Of a stretch of 64,000 bases of DNA, positions 35,670-44,067 are shown piece after piece. The DNA lies in assembly GCA_023443625.1 (NCBI GenBank), contig JAEZTQ010000005.1, forward strand, positions 62,001-126,000, written 5' to 3'. Source of the stretch: Bacillota bacterium (GTDB taxonomy: Bacteria; Bacillota_A; Clostridia; Lachnospirales; Lachnospiraceae). The notes beneath the pieces were generated by a model. That model made no database searches, had not been told where the DNA came from, and saw only the letters and a program-made list of their open reading frames with translations. A program made the position numbers and the translations under genes. Position 1 is the first letter of the stretch, and every line of letters begins with the position of its first letter.

Positions 35670-35739
35670 CTATATGTCAAAAATATTTTAAAATTTAGAC
35701 ATAGTTAACAAATTAGATATTTTACATTGGTTATTTGCA

Positions 35740-35753
35740 TCTATACTAGTAGA
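35740..35753. promoter_or_regulatory. BlaI/MecI-like operator dyad in the divergent region
   Basis: TCTATACTAGTAGA differs by one base from TCTACACTAGTAGA (3494-3507) upstream of the orphan BlaI-type gene. It lies about 50 bp upstream of the leader-peptide promoter and about 70 bp upstream of the NlpC/P60 -35 box. The position is not ideal for steric repression. Confidence 0.4.
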
Positions 35754-35803
35754 TTAATTATGGTAGGTAGTTAAGGATAAATATTGAATGATTTGGAAAT
35801 TTC

Positions 35804-35832
35804 TTGACAATCAGGCTGATTCATGGTACTTT
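35804..35832 (+). promoter_or_regulatory. Sigma-A-like promoter of the leader-peptide transcript
   Basis: TTGACA (35804-35809) and TACTTT (35827-35832) are 17 bases apart. Transcription would start about 25 nt before the leader-peptide ribosome-binding site. Confidence 0.65.
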
Positions 35833-35866
35833 ACTCATAGCAAATTATAGAAAGGAAGGTGACGTC

Positions 35867-35938
35867 ATGCTTTGTATTAACCAAAAATCTAATAATAAAT
35901 TGTACCTGTGTTATCAGAATCGGCATGGCGTTATTTAG
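35867..35938 (+). CDS. 23-residue leader peptide of a putative attenuator
   Basis: An ATG with AAAGGAAGGTG upstream opens a 23-codon frame beginning MLCINQKSNNK and ending at TAG. The start MLC recalls the leader peptide before tet(M) in Tn916 (from memory). A small hairpin (GGCGT with GCGCC) overlaps the stop codon, and a strong terminator follows about 60 bases later. This is the layout of translation-controlled transcription attenuation, where ribosome stalling or slowdown in the leader lets polymerase read into the next gene. The peptide itself probably has no other function. Confidence 0.6.
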   Translation: MLCINQKSNNKLYLCYQNRHGVI

Positions 35939-36000
35939 CGCCTTATATATATGACAAGGGAAAGGATTTATCTTTTCATCTTGAATAATCCGTTTTTGAT

Positions 36001-36028
36001 GCCCGGGCAATTCACCCGGGCTTTTTTT
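36001..36028 (+). terminator. Strong intrinsic terminator in the leader (attenuator)
   Basis: GCCCGGG (36001-36007) and CCCGGGC (36015-36021) form a perfect 7-bp GC stem with a 7-nt loop, followed by seven T. It lies between the leader peptide and the 57-residue protein gene. Upstream GGATT/AATCC and GGCGT/GCGCC pairings could be alternative structures. Confidence 0.85.
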
Positions 36029-36058
36029 CACCTATTTTAGAAAGGAACGTTACGAATA

Positions 36059-36232
36059 ATGAATAAACAAAAAATGAAAAATAAAAAAGCAAAATTGTTA
36101 ATGCTTACAAAAGAAACTCCAGAAGAGAGAAGGAAACGAGTTTCCTCTGGTATTAAATACCGCGGAACCGTTTTTGAAAGTAAGAAAAAGAAGCAAAAAT
36201 ACAAAGATGATTATAGTGAGGATGTGGAATGA
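36059..36232 (+). CDS. 57-residue lysine-rich basic protein of unknown function
   Basis: The frame runs from an ATG at 36059 (AAAGGAACG upstream) to TGA. It has 15 Lys and 4 Arg in 57 residues, a mid-segment TPEERRKRVSSGIKYRGTVF, a KKKK run and an acidic tail (DDYSEDVE). I do not recognise the family. The composition suggests RNA or ribosome binding (inference). It is the only gene downstream of the leader peptide and terminator, so it would be made mainly when the terminator is bypassed. It ends 30 bp from the convergent GH127 gene, and no terminator is visible between them. Confidence 0.6.
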   Translation: MNKQKMKNKKAKLLMLTKETPEERRKRVSSGIKYRGTVFESKKKKQKYKDDYSEDVE

Positions 36233-36261
36233 ATTTCATTAGGTTTTTAGCAATCACTTGG

Positions 36262-38223
36262 TCATCGGTATGCAACTGGAATCCAAACACGCATCTCATT
36301 ATAACCCCGATTATCCCATGCGAAATAAGGTATCATGCGAATTTTAGTCTTTTCCAGTCCCTCGAATTTCACTGTTTGATATAGGCTTTTTCGGTCCATA
36401 TTAGTATATTTCTTTTTAAAGGCATCTCCCTCGAGTGCAATAAGACTTCTCCCGCCAATTTCATAGGGAACTGCTTCTAAGGTAGAGTTTAAATCCATCA
36501 ATAAATCATCTAAGGTCTCCAAGGACGAATCCATTGCTTCAATACAGTAAACCAAGGGGCCTCTCTCTACTGCCACTAGATTTGAAGTCTCCTCTATCAT
36601 GGCATGGGCCTGGGTATAACGCATTGGCATGTCAAAATAAACTTCAACTTCTTCTTTCTCTACGGGGACTGTAACCGTTATGTAACCGGATGCATCCTTT
36701 TCTGATAGATCATAACACTTTTGACTTGTCTTTATATACCCCTCCTGAGCCCAGGATGGAATTCGTACCTTCAACTTAAATTCCTTAGCTTTATTCTCAT
36801 CCTCCGGCATTATCTCAAAGATAATCTTACCATCATAAGGATATCCGGTTTTTTGAAGCATGGTAAAGGCTGCCCCGTTCTTAAGCTGTATCTTTATTTC
36901 ACTAGCTCCATACATTCCACACCAAACACTATCCTGGGAAATAGTATAGAAGTACTCTCCCACCTGGGACAGGGTCCTGGCTATATTGGGAGGACAGCAA
37001 TAACTAAGAATATATTCTGTTCTTTCTAGGGGCCATATCAGTTCGTAAGGAAGTTCCTTGGCTCGTTGCAACATATTCTCGTAGAAATACTTCGTACCAT
37101 CCATACTAATGGCTGCCAGATTTACATTTAGCATGGCTCTTTCCAACCAGTCCATATATTCTGCCTTAGGTTCAATCAAAAACATACGATATGCCCAAAG
37201 AACTAATCCAACACTAGCGCAGGTTTCGTTATAGGCAGTAATATTGGGAAGTTGATATTCATAACCATAGGCCTGATGAATCTTTTGATCGTGAAAGAAA
37301 TTACCATAAGGGGATGCCCCATTATAAAGCGCTCCGCACCCACCAGTAATATAGATCTTCTGGTCGATGAGGTTACGCCATACCTTATGTAAAACCTCAA
37401 GATATTCCTCGTCACCCTCCTCACAGTACAAATCAGCCACACCGGCATAGAGATAGTTAGATCTAACGGCATGACCCACTATCTTTTCATGCTGTTTTAA
37501 GGGAATTCTATCCTGATTATCATCCATACCGTCCTTTACGGAATCTCTCAGTTCAATTGCTAATTTTGCCAGATTACAATAACGTTCTTCACCAGTTGTA
37601 CGGTACATTTCAATTAAGCCCATGTAGTGGGAGGGACATACGGCTGTTTTCACCTCTCCCTTTTCCTTAGCTTCCAGGTACAGCTTCTCCAGATAATCAG
37701 CAGCATTCTTCGCAACTTCCATGAGTGAACTTCTCCCCGTTACCCTCTGGTAGAGGCAGGCTGTCGTAAACAAATGACCGAAATTATATATCTCGAAATC
37801 ATTGATATCACCCATTCTTTCAATGCCATTTCCACGCATCTGACCAATGATCTGTTTGGTTGAAATATAACCATCTGGCTGTTGGGCTCTGGCAATGAGA
37901 TCACAATAGTCCTCTATTTGCCCAAGGAGCTGGCTATTATCTGTGTCCTTGGCACAATAAATTGCAGCCTCCATCCATTTGTAGAAATCACCATCGCCAA
38001 AAACAGTTCCCTCATGATCTCCTGATGCCTCTCCTGCACAGATACGAAAGTTCTCCAGGACATGGCTAATATCTTTATCCTCAAACATAGACTGCAAATG
38101 GGGTACTGTATTATTGGATGTATTTTCCACTACAGCCTTCCAAAATCCATCCTTTAGCTTCACTTTATCCCATTCCATAGGACTCACTTTGGCGTACTTT
38201 GACTTCCTTGTATCCGTTAACAT
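36262..38223 (-). CDS. GH127 beta-L-arabinofuranosidase-like glycoside hydrolase
   Basis: The 653-residue protein (former DUF1680) has an (alpha/alpha)6 barrel with beta domains. The zinc-cysteine site of characterised HypBA1 (Glu338, Cys340, Cys417, Cys418) is matched by Glu333 and Cys335 in YNETCASVG and Cys409 and Cys410 in SYCCPPN. It should remove beta-L-arabinofuranose or a related sugar from oligosaccharides by a cysteine-nucleophile mechanism. There is no signal peptide, so it acts in the cytoplasm. Its ATG follows directly after the racemase stop codon (TAA then ATG), so the two are translationally coupled. GH127 members in rhamnogalacturonan-II systems include aceric-acid-releasing enzymes. 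Confidence 0.92.
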   Translation of the reverse strand: MLTDTRKSKYAKVSPMEWDKVKLKDGFWKAVVENTSNNTVPHLQSMFEDKDISHVLENFRICAGEASGDHEGTVFGDGDFYKWMEAAIYCAKDTDNSQLLGQIEDYCDLIARAQQPDGYISTKQIIGQMRGNGIERMGDINDFEIYNFGHLFTTACLYQRVTGRSSLMEVAKNAADYLEKLYLEAKEKGEVKTAVCPSHYMGLIEMYRTTGEERYCNLAKLAIELRDSVKDGMDDNQDRIPLKQHEKIVGHAVRSNYLYAGVADLYCEEGDEEYLEVLHKVWRNLIDQKIYITGGCGALYNGASPYGNFFHDQKIHQAYGYEYQLPNITAYNETCASVGLVLWAYRMFLIEPKAEYMDWLERAMLNVNLAAISMDGTKYFYENMLQRAKELPYELIWPLERTEYILSYCCPPNIARTLSQVGEYFYTISQDSVWCGMYGASEIKIQLKNGAAFTMLQKTGYPYDGKIIFEIMPEDENKAKEFKLKVRIPSWAQEGYIKTSQKCYDLSEKDASGYITVTVPVEKEEVEVYFDMPMRYTQAHAMIEETSNLVAVERGPLVYCIEAMDSSLETLDDLLMDLNSTLEAVPYEIGGRSLIALEGDAFKKKYTNMDRKSLYQTVKFEGLEKTKIRMIPYFAWDNRGYNEMRVWIPVAYR

Positions 38224-38895
38224 TTACATAACTCCCTTCTTAATCAGAGCTTCCTTTAAAGCTTGCGCTCCAAATCTCGGACTGGATAATACCGGTTTAT
38301 TAAATGTCTCATGAAGTAACTCCTCACAATATGCCATAGAACCTTGGCACAGAAGGATAACATCCACCTTATCAATGATTTCTGCTGCCTTATCTGCCAT
38401 CATCTTCTTAAATTCTTCCTGATTAATACCAAAAGCACCATCAATTAGTCCATCTACTAGAGTGATTTCTCTTCCCAACTCTCTTGCTACACGGCGGAGC
38501 GTATTCTTTGTAGGCTCTAAAGTCGTAGGCAGGGTTGCAAGGACGCCTATTCTCTTTCCTAGGCGTACCGCCTCACAGCACATCTTAAGGTCAATGCGTA
38601 CTATGGGTACACCACAGTACTTCCCATAGGAATCAAAGGCATCGGCGGCTTCACCAACAGAGGAGCATACATTAAGGATAGCATCTACACCATCCTCCAT
38701 TGCCTGTAAGTACAGATTGCCCAGCATAACTGCGGCTTCCCTTGTAACATAACCTGCCTCTCTTGTTTTTACCAATATATCTGCATTTTGATAGACGAAT
38801 ACTTCTGCTTCTCTACCAATTGTCTTTCGGATCTCTGTCTCCAGTGTCTCCATCAACTCCGGTGTTGTTGATGTATATACCAAACCCAGCTTCAT
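38224..38895 (-). CDS. Aspartate/glutamate/hydantoin racemase-family protein
   Basis: The 223-residue protein has the two-cysteine active-site pattern of this superfamily: Cys77 in LNVCSSVGEAAD and Cys183 in LLCQGSMAY, both flanked by small residues. Typical members racemise amino acids, hydantoins or related acids without a cofactor; some are decarboxylases or isomerases. It is locked between an (alpha/alpha)6 hydrolase and GH127 and coupled to the latter, so a carbohydrate-derived acid is a more likely substrate than aspartate (inference). No signal peptide. Confidence 0.82.
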   Translation of the reverse strand: MKLGLVYTSTTPELMETLETEIRKTIGREAEVFVYQNADILVKTREAGYVTREAAVMLGNLYLQAMEDGVDAILNVCSSVGEAADAFDSYGKYCGVPIVRIDLKMCCEAVRLGKRIGVLATLPTTLEPTKNTLRRVARELGREITLVDGLIDGAFGINQEEFKKMMADKAAEIIDKVDVILLCQGSMAYCEELLHETFNKPVLSSPRFGAQALKEALIKKGVM

Positions 38896-38940
38896 ATTGT
38901 AATCTCCTTAATATTATGTACTTATCTGTCTTGTCACCAT

Positions 38941-40194
38941 CTATGCTTGTTCTGTATTGTTTAACTCATCTATCATATTAAGGGCAAGAATATTCCAATT
39001 GATAAATCCTCCGTTCATTATGGGTTCACCGGTAAAAGGATCATAATATTCATGCATACTTCCGGTTTTCTCCAAATCCCCTTCCAATAAATCAAGGGTT
39101 CTTTTACATAAATCTCTAGCTTCCTCATAATAGCCGTAGTTCATCATGCCCTTAAAAACAGCATAGTTTGCGACAAGCCATATGGGACCCAACCAGTTAG
39201 AGGGGTTATTGGTTACTGATAAATCAAACATTTTTTCATCCTTAGCTAGGGTTGCAATTCCAAAGGGACTAAAAAAGGTCTTGTCATCCAAGGCATGAGA
39301 AATCAAACTATCTGCTTGTTCTTTTGTGGCAAATCCCGCTAGCATGGGCAAAAATCCTGACCATACTCTAATTTTAATAGGCAGGGTCTTCCAAAACACG
39401 CCCAAACCAGCATGGAACCAATCAAAGGAACGGGTTTTTATATCAACATCTACAGAGTAGTAAAATTGATCCCTTATATCCCAACACTCATTTTGAATGG
39501 CCTGTGATAAGTTCACTATTTCTTTATTGTAATGCTCACTTTCCTCTGGGCTCTGATCCAGCTTTTGAAGGATCTTATTCATTGCATTCAATTCCATAAC
39601 CATAAAGCTATTTAAGTAAATATTAGCCGTAGAAAACTTTGGTCTTCCAAAGGTAGCTGGATCATTATCCATACCTATCATAATATCATCACACCATACA
39701 TAAAGACCGGAATTTTCAAAATAATAGTTCTTTTTATAGCATTCAAAATACTTTCTTAATCCACCCAAATGAGGCCTTATCCATTCATAGTCCTCAATAA
39801 AATCAGATATTAATACAATCTGCTGGCAAAGAAAAGGTTTATGCATATTCATAAGGACCCCTTCTTCATGCTTTAAATTCAGATAGGGCTTAGGCCATTT
39901 CGCCACCTCAATCATCATAGGAATATAGCCATCCTCTAATTGATGATCCAAGAAATTATATACATTTCCCTTGGCATGCTTTATCAATTTTTCGTTAAAG
40001 CCTTGATCCTTTTTATGCTTTGCATAGCAAATCAGACCATAAACAGACCAATAGGTATCCCAATCCCATACATTTCCATCATAGATAGAACCAGGATCAA
40101 TGAAGGGATGACGGATAAAGCTACGAGGCTCCTTAAATACTTGATCCACATTATCTTCCAAATAGCGATATAGTCGTGTGTTTTTCAACTCCAT
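38941..40194 (-). CDS. MGH1/trehalase-like (alpha/alpha)6 glycoside hydrolase
   Basis: The 417-residue cytoplasmic protein has the trehalase/GH63-type toroid features: GNVWDWDTYWSVYGL near residue 40, NPSNWLGPIWLVANY, and the C-terminal MHEYYDPFTGEPIMNGGFINWN. Acidic residues in the WDWDT and MHEYYDP blocks are candidate catalytic residues. The linkage and sugar cannot be predicted. It follows the permease gene and precedes the racemase, and is probably in one operon with them. Confidence 0.8.
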   Translation of the reverse strand: MELKNTRLYRYLEDNVDQVFKEPRSFIRHPFIDPGSIYDGNVWDWDTYWSVYGLICYAKHKKDQGFNEKLIKHAKGNVYNFLDHQLEDGYIPMMIEVAKWPKPYLNLKHEEGVLMNMHKPFLCQQIVLISDFIEDYEWIRPHLGGLRKYFECYKKNYYFENSGLYVWCDDIMIGMDNDPATFGRPKFSTANIYLNSFMVMELNAMNKILQKLDQSPEESEHYNKEIVNLSQAIQNECWDIRDQFYYSVDVDIKTRSFDWFHAGLGVFWKTLPIKIRVWSGFLPMLAGFATKEQADSLISHALDDKTFFSPFGIATLAKDEKMFDLSVTNNPSNWLGPIWLVANYAVFKGMMNYGYYEEARDLCKRTLDLLEGDLEKTGSMHEYYDPFTGEPIMNGGFINWNILALNMIDELNNTEQA

Positions 40195-40276
40195 GTCAAC
40201 AATTCCTTTCTAAATTTAAACCATCCAAAAGCTACACCATATTCTATAAAGATTATCACATAGATAATTGATTTTC

Positions 40277-41104
40277 CTATCCTTTTACCGCACCTGAAGT
40301 CATGCCTTCGATTACCTTCTTATTTAGAGCTATATAGATAAATAAGAGTGGCATTACGCTCATGGAGACGGAGGCAAAAATAGCACCCCAGTTCTTTGCA
40401 CCAAATTCATTTTGAAAATACAACAAACCTGTTTGTATTGTCTTAAGAGAGGAAGAACTGATAAAAGTCATTGAGAAAATCAGATCATTCCATTTGAAGA
40501 AAAATTGTAATACTAATACAGTGACAATGGCATTCTTCATTAATGGTACAATAATATGCCACATCATTTTATAAATTCCACAGCCATCAATTACGGATGC
40601 CTCCATAATTTCCATGGGAAGGGAACGCATATAGCCCCCGACCAGATAGAAGGACAGGGAAAGTCCAAAGGCTATGTATACCAAGATTAAACCCGTTCTG
40701 GTGTTCAACAAATTCATCTTATTATAAATCTGGAATAAGGGAATAAGAGCAGTAGCTACCGGTACCATAATACCAAGTCCAAAATAGGTATTCACTTTCT
40801 CTCTCCATTTCCATTTCATACGGGTTAAGGCAAACCCTACAGTAACTGCAAAATATACAATAAATACCAGTGAAACAAGTGTATTGATAATACTATTTTT
40901 AAAATAAGTGGACATATGTCCTCTTGTCCAGGCATCCACATAGTTTTGCCAGAAAAAACCTTCATTTAAGGCATATGCCGGCTTCAAGGTCCATTCAAAC
41001 TGCTGTTTAAAGGAAGCAGTAAGCAGCCAGAAAATCGGATATATCTCAACAATACATAACACCAAGATCAATATCTTAATTAAGATTGATTTTACTTTCT
41101 TCAT
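40277..41104 (-). CDS. Sugar ABC transporter permease, MalG type (CUT1)
   Basis: The protein has 275 residues with six membrane helices. The EAA-loop motif for contact with the ATPase is EASVIDGCGIYKMMWHIIVPLMK. The C-terminus TSGAVKG is typical of MalG-like permeases. It works with the upstream MalF-like permease and the binding lipoprotein to import an oligosaccharide. No ATPase gene is in this operon, so a shared MsmK/MalK-type ATPase is likely, as is common in Gram-positives. Confidence 0.94.
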   Translation of the reverse strand: MKKVKSILIKILILVLCIVEIYPIFWLLTASFKQQFEWTLKPAYALNEGFFWQNYVDAWTRGHMSTYFKNSIINTLVSLVFIVYFAVTVGFALTRMKWKWREKVNTYFGLGIMVPVATALIPLFQIYNKMNLLNTRTGLILVYIAFGLSLSFYLVGGYMRSLPMEIMEASVIDGCGIYKMMWHIIVPLMKNAIVTVLVLQFFFKWNDLIFSMTFISSSSLKTIQTGLLYFQNEFGAKNWGAIFASVSMSVMPLLFIYIALNKKVIEGMTSGAVKG

Positions 41105-41119
41105 ATTCCAACTCCTTAC

Positions 41120-41998
41120 CTATATTTCTTTATCAAATCTACGTATTAATTTAGAACCCAAGAAACATAATGCAAATATAAATATAGCGATTACACTACC
41201 GTAGCCCATCTTACTATAAGTAAAGGCCACATTGTACATATACATAGACAGCGACTTAGTTGCATTACCAGGACCACCATTGGTTAAGGCCAAGGCTGAT
41301 TCAAACATTTTAACCGTACCGGTAAAGCTGAATATTAAGCAGGTAACTGTAATAGGACGAAGGAGGGGAAATAGAACACGGCGGAACAAATTCCATCCAT
41401 TGGAACCATCGATTTTTGCAGCTTCAATGACTTCACCAGGAATGTCTAGAAGAGCTCCATAATATATTACAGAATAAAATCCCATGGCAACCCAAATATC
41501 CATAACAGATAAGCTTATCAATGCTGTTGATGACTGTCCAATCCATGGTTGTACCAGGTGTTCTAAACCGATACTAGCCAGAATACTGTTAAGCAAGCCA
41601 TAATTGGGCTGGATTTCATAAATTTTACTAAATAATTGGCCTACTGCTACTGTTGGCAACACCACAGGAAAGAATACCATGGTACGTACAAAACTCTTAA
41701 ATCTCTTTAACCAGAAGTTAAATAAAAGGGCAAGGGCAAGACCAAATCCTACCTGTCCAATCATAACAATCGCTATGTAGCGAACATTAACCCATAAAGC
41801 TGCTCTAAAATTACTGTCTTTGAATATATTTAAATAGTTTCTTAATCCTACAAATTCCCATTTTATACCCGGTGTTCCGCTATAGAAAGAATAGTAGAAG
41901 GACCATAGTACGGGTAAGACAACAAGCACCGAATATAAAATAAAAGGAGGAATTACGAAGAGAGCAATTGCTTTTTTATTCCCTAAAACCTTATTCAT
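41120..41998 (-). CDS. Sugar ABC transporter permease, MalF/LacF type (CUT1)
   Basis: The protein has 292 residues with six membrane helices and the EAA loop GEVIEAAKIDGSNGWNLFRR. The start (NKKAIALFVIPPFILYSVLVV) is typical of LacF-like permeases. It lies 16 bp before the MalG-type gene. Between it and the binding-protein gene are a strong hairpin and a 12-bp tandem repeat array that could lower permease expression relative to the binding protein. Confidence 0.94.
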   Translation of the reverse strand: MNKVLGNKKAIALFVIPPFILYSVLVVLPVLWSFYYSFYSGTPGIKWEFVGLRNYLNIFKDSNFRAALWVNVRYIAIVMIGQVGFGLALALLFNFWLKRFKSFVRTMVFFPVVLPTVAVGQLFSKIYEIQPNYGLLNSILASIGLEHLVQPWIGQSSTALISLSVMDIWVAMGFYSVIYYGALLDIPGEVIEAAKIDGSNGWNLFRRVLFPLLRPITVTCLIFSFTGTVKMFESALALTNGGPGNATKSLSMYMYNVAFTYSKMGYGSVIAIFIFALCFLGSKLIRRFDKEI

Positions 41999-42057
41999 GA
42001 TTTCTCCAATCCGCCTTTTGGCTACACATTAAGTTACAGCAAGTGTTCTAATATAAA

Positions 42058-42096
42058 GGGGTGCTGGATCTCTTGTGAAGATTATTCCAACACCCC
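42058..42096 (-). promoter_or_regulatory. Intercistronic hairpin before the MalF-type gene
   Basis: GGGGTGCTGGA (42058-42068) pairs with TCCAACACCCC (42086-42096) with one mismatch. Downstream in the gene sense there is only a weak T run, so partial termination or mRNA protection is more likely than full termination. Confidence 0.6.
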
Positions 42097-42147
42097 AGCA
42101 TATGATATCAACTTTCTAACTAACCTTCCTACGAATAGGAAGAGATG

Positions 42148-42436
42148 TTTATCTAGTAGTTTTATCTAGTAGTTTATCTAGTAGTTTATCTAGTAGTTTA
42201 TCTAGTAGTTTATCTAGTAGTCAATCTAGTAGTTTATCTAGTAGTCAATCTAGTAGTTTATCTAGTAGTCAATCTAGTAGTCAATCTAGTAGTTTATCTA
42301 GTAGTCAATCTAGTAGTTTATCTAGTAGTCAATCTAGTAGTCAATCTAGTAGTCAATCTAGTAGTTTATCTAGTAGTTTATCTAGTAGTCAATCTAGTAG
42401 TTCTAGCTAGTTACTTATCTAGTAGTTTATCTAGTT
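42148..42436. repeat. 12-bp tandem repeat array between binding-protein and permease genes
   Basis: Twenty-one near-perfect units alternate between two versions, tttatctagtag and tcaatctagtag, differing only in positions 2-3. About two degenerate units follow. One extra t lies between units 1 and 2. Every unit contains the rare tetramer CTAG. All six frames hit stops, so it is not coding. It begins 6 bp after the binding-protein stop codon. Confidence 0.95.
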
Positions 42437-42442
42437 CTTTGC

Positions 42443-43837
42443 TTAGTAGCTACTCATATCATATGCCTCTTGAATAGAACTCATATATTCTTCCGGAGTA
42501 ATATCTCCATTAATTAAGGTCTGAACATTTTCCTGTGCTACTGTTGATACTTCAGAATTCATCTTTGCTTCATACCAAGCGAAAGCAGAAGTTGCGCTGT
42601 TGATTCTTTCAAGTACCATCTTCGTATAATTACTCATGTCACCTTCAGAAACAGAATAGTTGTAACCTTTTACGGAACCTTGGGTACTCATAGCTTCATT
42701 ACCGATTTCTTCTACAAAATATTTTAAGAACCAGCTAGTAGCTTCATCATATTTATCTTTACTGAAAGCAAGAATGTTACCACAGTTCATGGAGTAGCTG
42801 TTTTCATCACTAATGGATGGATCTACTACAGGAACATTGAAGAAACCAATGCCATCTTCACCTGCTACGTTATAAGTAGGATCATTTAAGTTAGCTGCAA
42901 ACCAGCTGCCGTTATAGAAGATAGCTGCCTGACCTGAGCAAAGCATAGTACCAGCAGTATTCATATCAACGGTAGTAACACCCTGTCCGAAGTAACCTTT
43001 ATTTGCCCACTCCTGGATCTTAGCTGCCGCTTTCACATAAGCTTCCTCTGTGTACTTAGCTTCACCATTTGCTGCCTTGGTCATTGCTTCAGCACCAAGT
43101 AATCTTACTGTATAGGCATTGATGATACGGGTTGCACCCCACTTGTCTCCTGCACCACAAGAGAAAGGTTGAATGCCTGCTGCATGTAATTTTTCAAGCA
43201 CTGTTTCAAACTCATCCCAGGTAGTAGGAGCTTCTACACCTGCTTTTGCAAACAGCTCTTTGTTATACCAGAAACCTTCAACGTTAAGGCCAAGGGGAAG
43301 ATCATATAATTCATCTGTTTCTGAAAGATTCTTTAATAGGGATACAGCAGACTCATTCATGTGGCTCATAACTCCAAGTTTCTCTAATTCAGCACCCACA
43401 TCTAGAACCTTGCCTGCATCGATTAATTCTTTCAGAGGCTTACCTGACTCATATACGAAGATATCAGGTAAATCATTGGATGCTGCTAATGTAGAAATTT
43501 TCATTTTTAAGTTATTCGCTGAAACCAATTCATACTCATAAGTGAAGTTAGGATTAACTTCTTCTTGATAACGTTTTAATATATTATTCATTAAGATACC
43601 ATTATCGTTATCCTCTGCCCAGATAGAAAGAATTTTAATGGATTTTGCTAACTGTGGATCTGTTGCATCTGTAGGTGCGGGTGTTGATGTGTCCTCAGAC
43701 TTATCATTAGCAGGCGCTGTAGTCGCCTTAGGCTCGTCCTTGGGTGGGTTCTTGTCTGTTCCAGACTTACTACATCCGGCTAAAATTCCAGTAGCCATTA
43801 CTGCTACAAGTAACATTGATAATAACTTTTTTTTCAT
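42443..43837 (-). CDS. Sugar-binding lipoprotein of CUT1 ABC transporter
   Basis: The 464-residue protein begins with a lipoprotein signal peptide and lipobox ILAGC (Cys22), followed by a T/A/P-rich linker and a family-1 solute-binding fold (LKMKISTLAASNDLPDIFVYESG, LPLGLNVEGFWYNKELFAKAGV, MLCSGQAAIFYNGSWFAANL). It binds the imported oligosaccharide on the cell surface. The ATG at 43837 has GGAGG upstream; a longer frame from 43939 would translate two hairpins of the 5' region and is rejected. A YesMN system is encoded just upstream and is the likely regulator. Confidence 0.94.
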   Translation of the reverse strand: MKKKLLSMLLVAVMATGILAGCSKSGTDKNPPKDEPKATTAPANDKSEDTSTPAPTDATDPQLAKSIKILSIWAEDNDNGILMNNILKRYQEEVNPNFTYEYELVSANNLKMKISTLAASNDLPDIFVYESGKPLKELIDAGKVLDVGAELEKLGVMSHMNESAVSLLKNLSETDELYDLPLGLNVEGFWYNKELFAKAGVEAPTTWDEFETVLEKLHAAGIQPFSCGAGDKWGATRIINAYTVRLLGAEAMTKAANGEAKYTEEAYVKAAAKIQEWANKGYFGQGVTTVDMNTAGTMLCSGQAAIFYNGSWFAANLNDPTYNVAGEDGIGFFNVPVVDPSISDENSYSMNCGNILAFSKDKYDEATSWFLKYFVEEIGNEAMSTQGSVKGYNYSVSEGDMSNYTKMVLERINSATSAFAWYEAKMNSEVSTVAQENVQTLINGDITPEEYMSSIQEAYDMSSY

Positions 43838-43864
43838 AAATAACCTCCATTCTGATGTTGAGCT

Positions 43865-43918
43865 GCGAATTTGGGCGGTAGCACAAATTCGCCGATTGAA
43901 AAATCTGTGATTTTTCAA
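43865..43918 (-). promoter_or_regulatory. Two adjacent perfect hairpins in the 5' region of the binding-protein gene
   Basis: GCGAATTTG/CAAATTCGC (43865-43873 with 43884-43892) and TTGAAAAATC/GATTTTTCAA (43896-43905 with 43909-43918) lie about 20 bp upstream of the Shine-Dalgarno. They may stabilise the mRNA or be a dispersed palindromic repeat. Confidence 0.6.
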
Positions 43919-44067
43919 CCTAACCTCCTCCGTTTTCATGATGCATAATATGTATTACTAATTTATCTTGCATCTATAAGATAACACATGGTTCACTTCA
44001 TAACTAGCTGAGGTTTTTTTATATTTTGTATACATTTTTTATATTTTTATTATTTTTACTATACAAG

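Noticed and set aside
42148..42436. Array that could be mistaken for a CRISPR
   Set aside because: Units are 12 bp, directly joined, with no unique spacers and no cas genes nearby.
43838..43939. N-terminal extension of the sugar-binding lipoprotein
   Set aside because: It would translate two perfect hairpins and place the lipoprotein signal in the interior; the internal ATG at 43837 has a proper Shine-Dalgarno.
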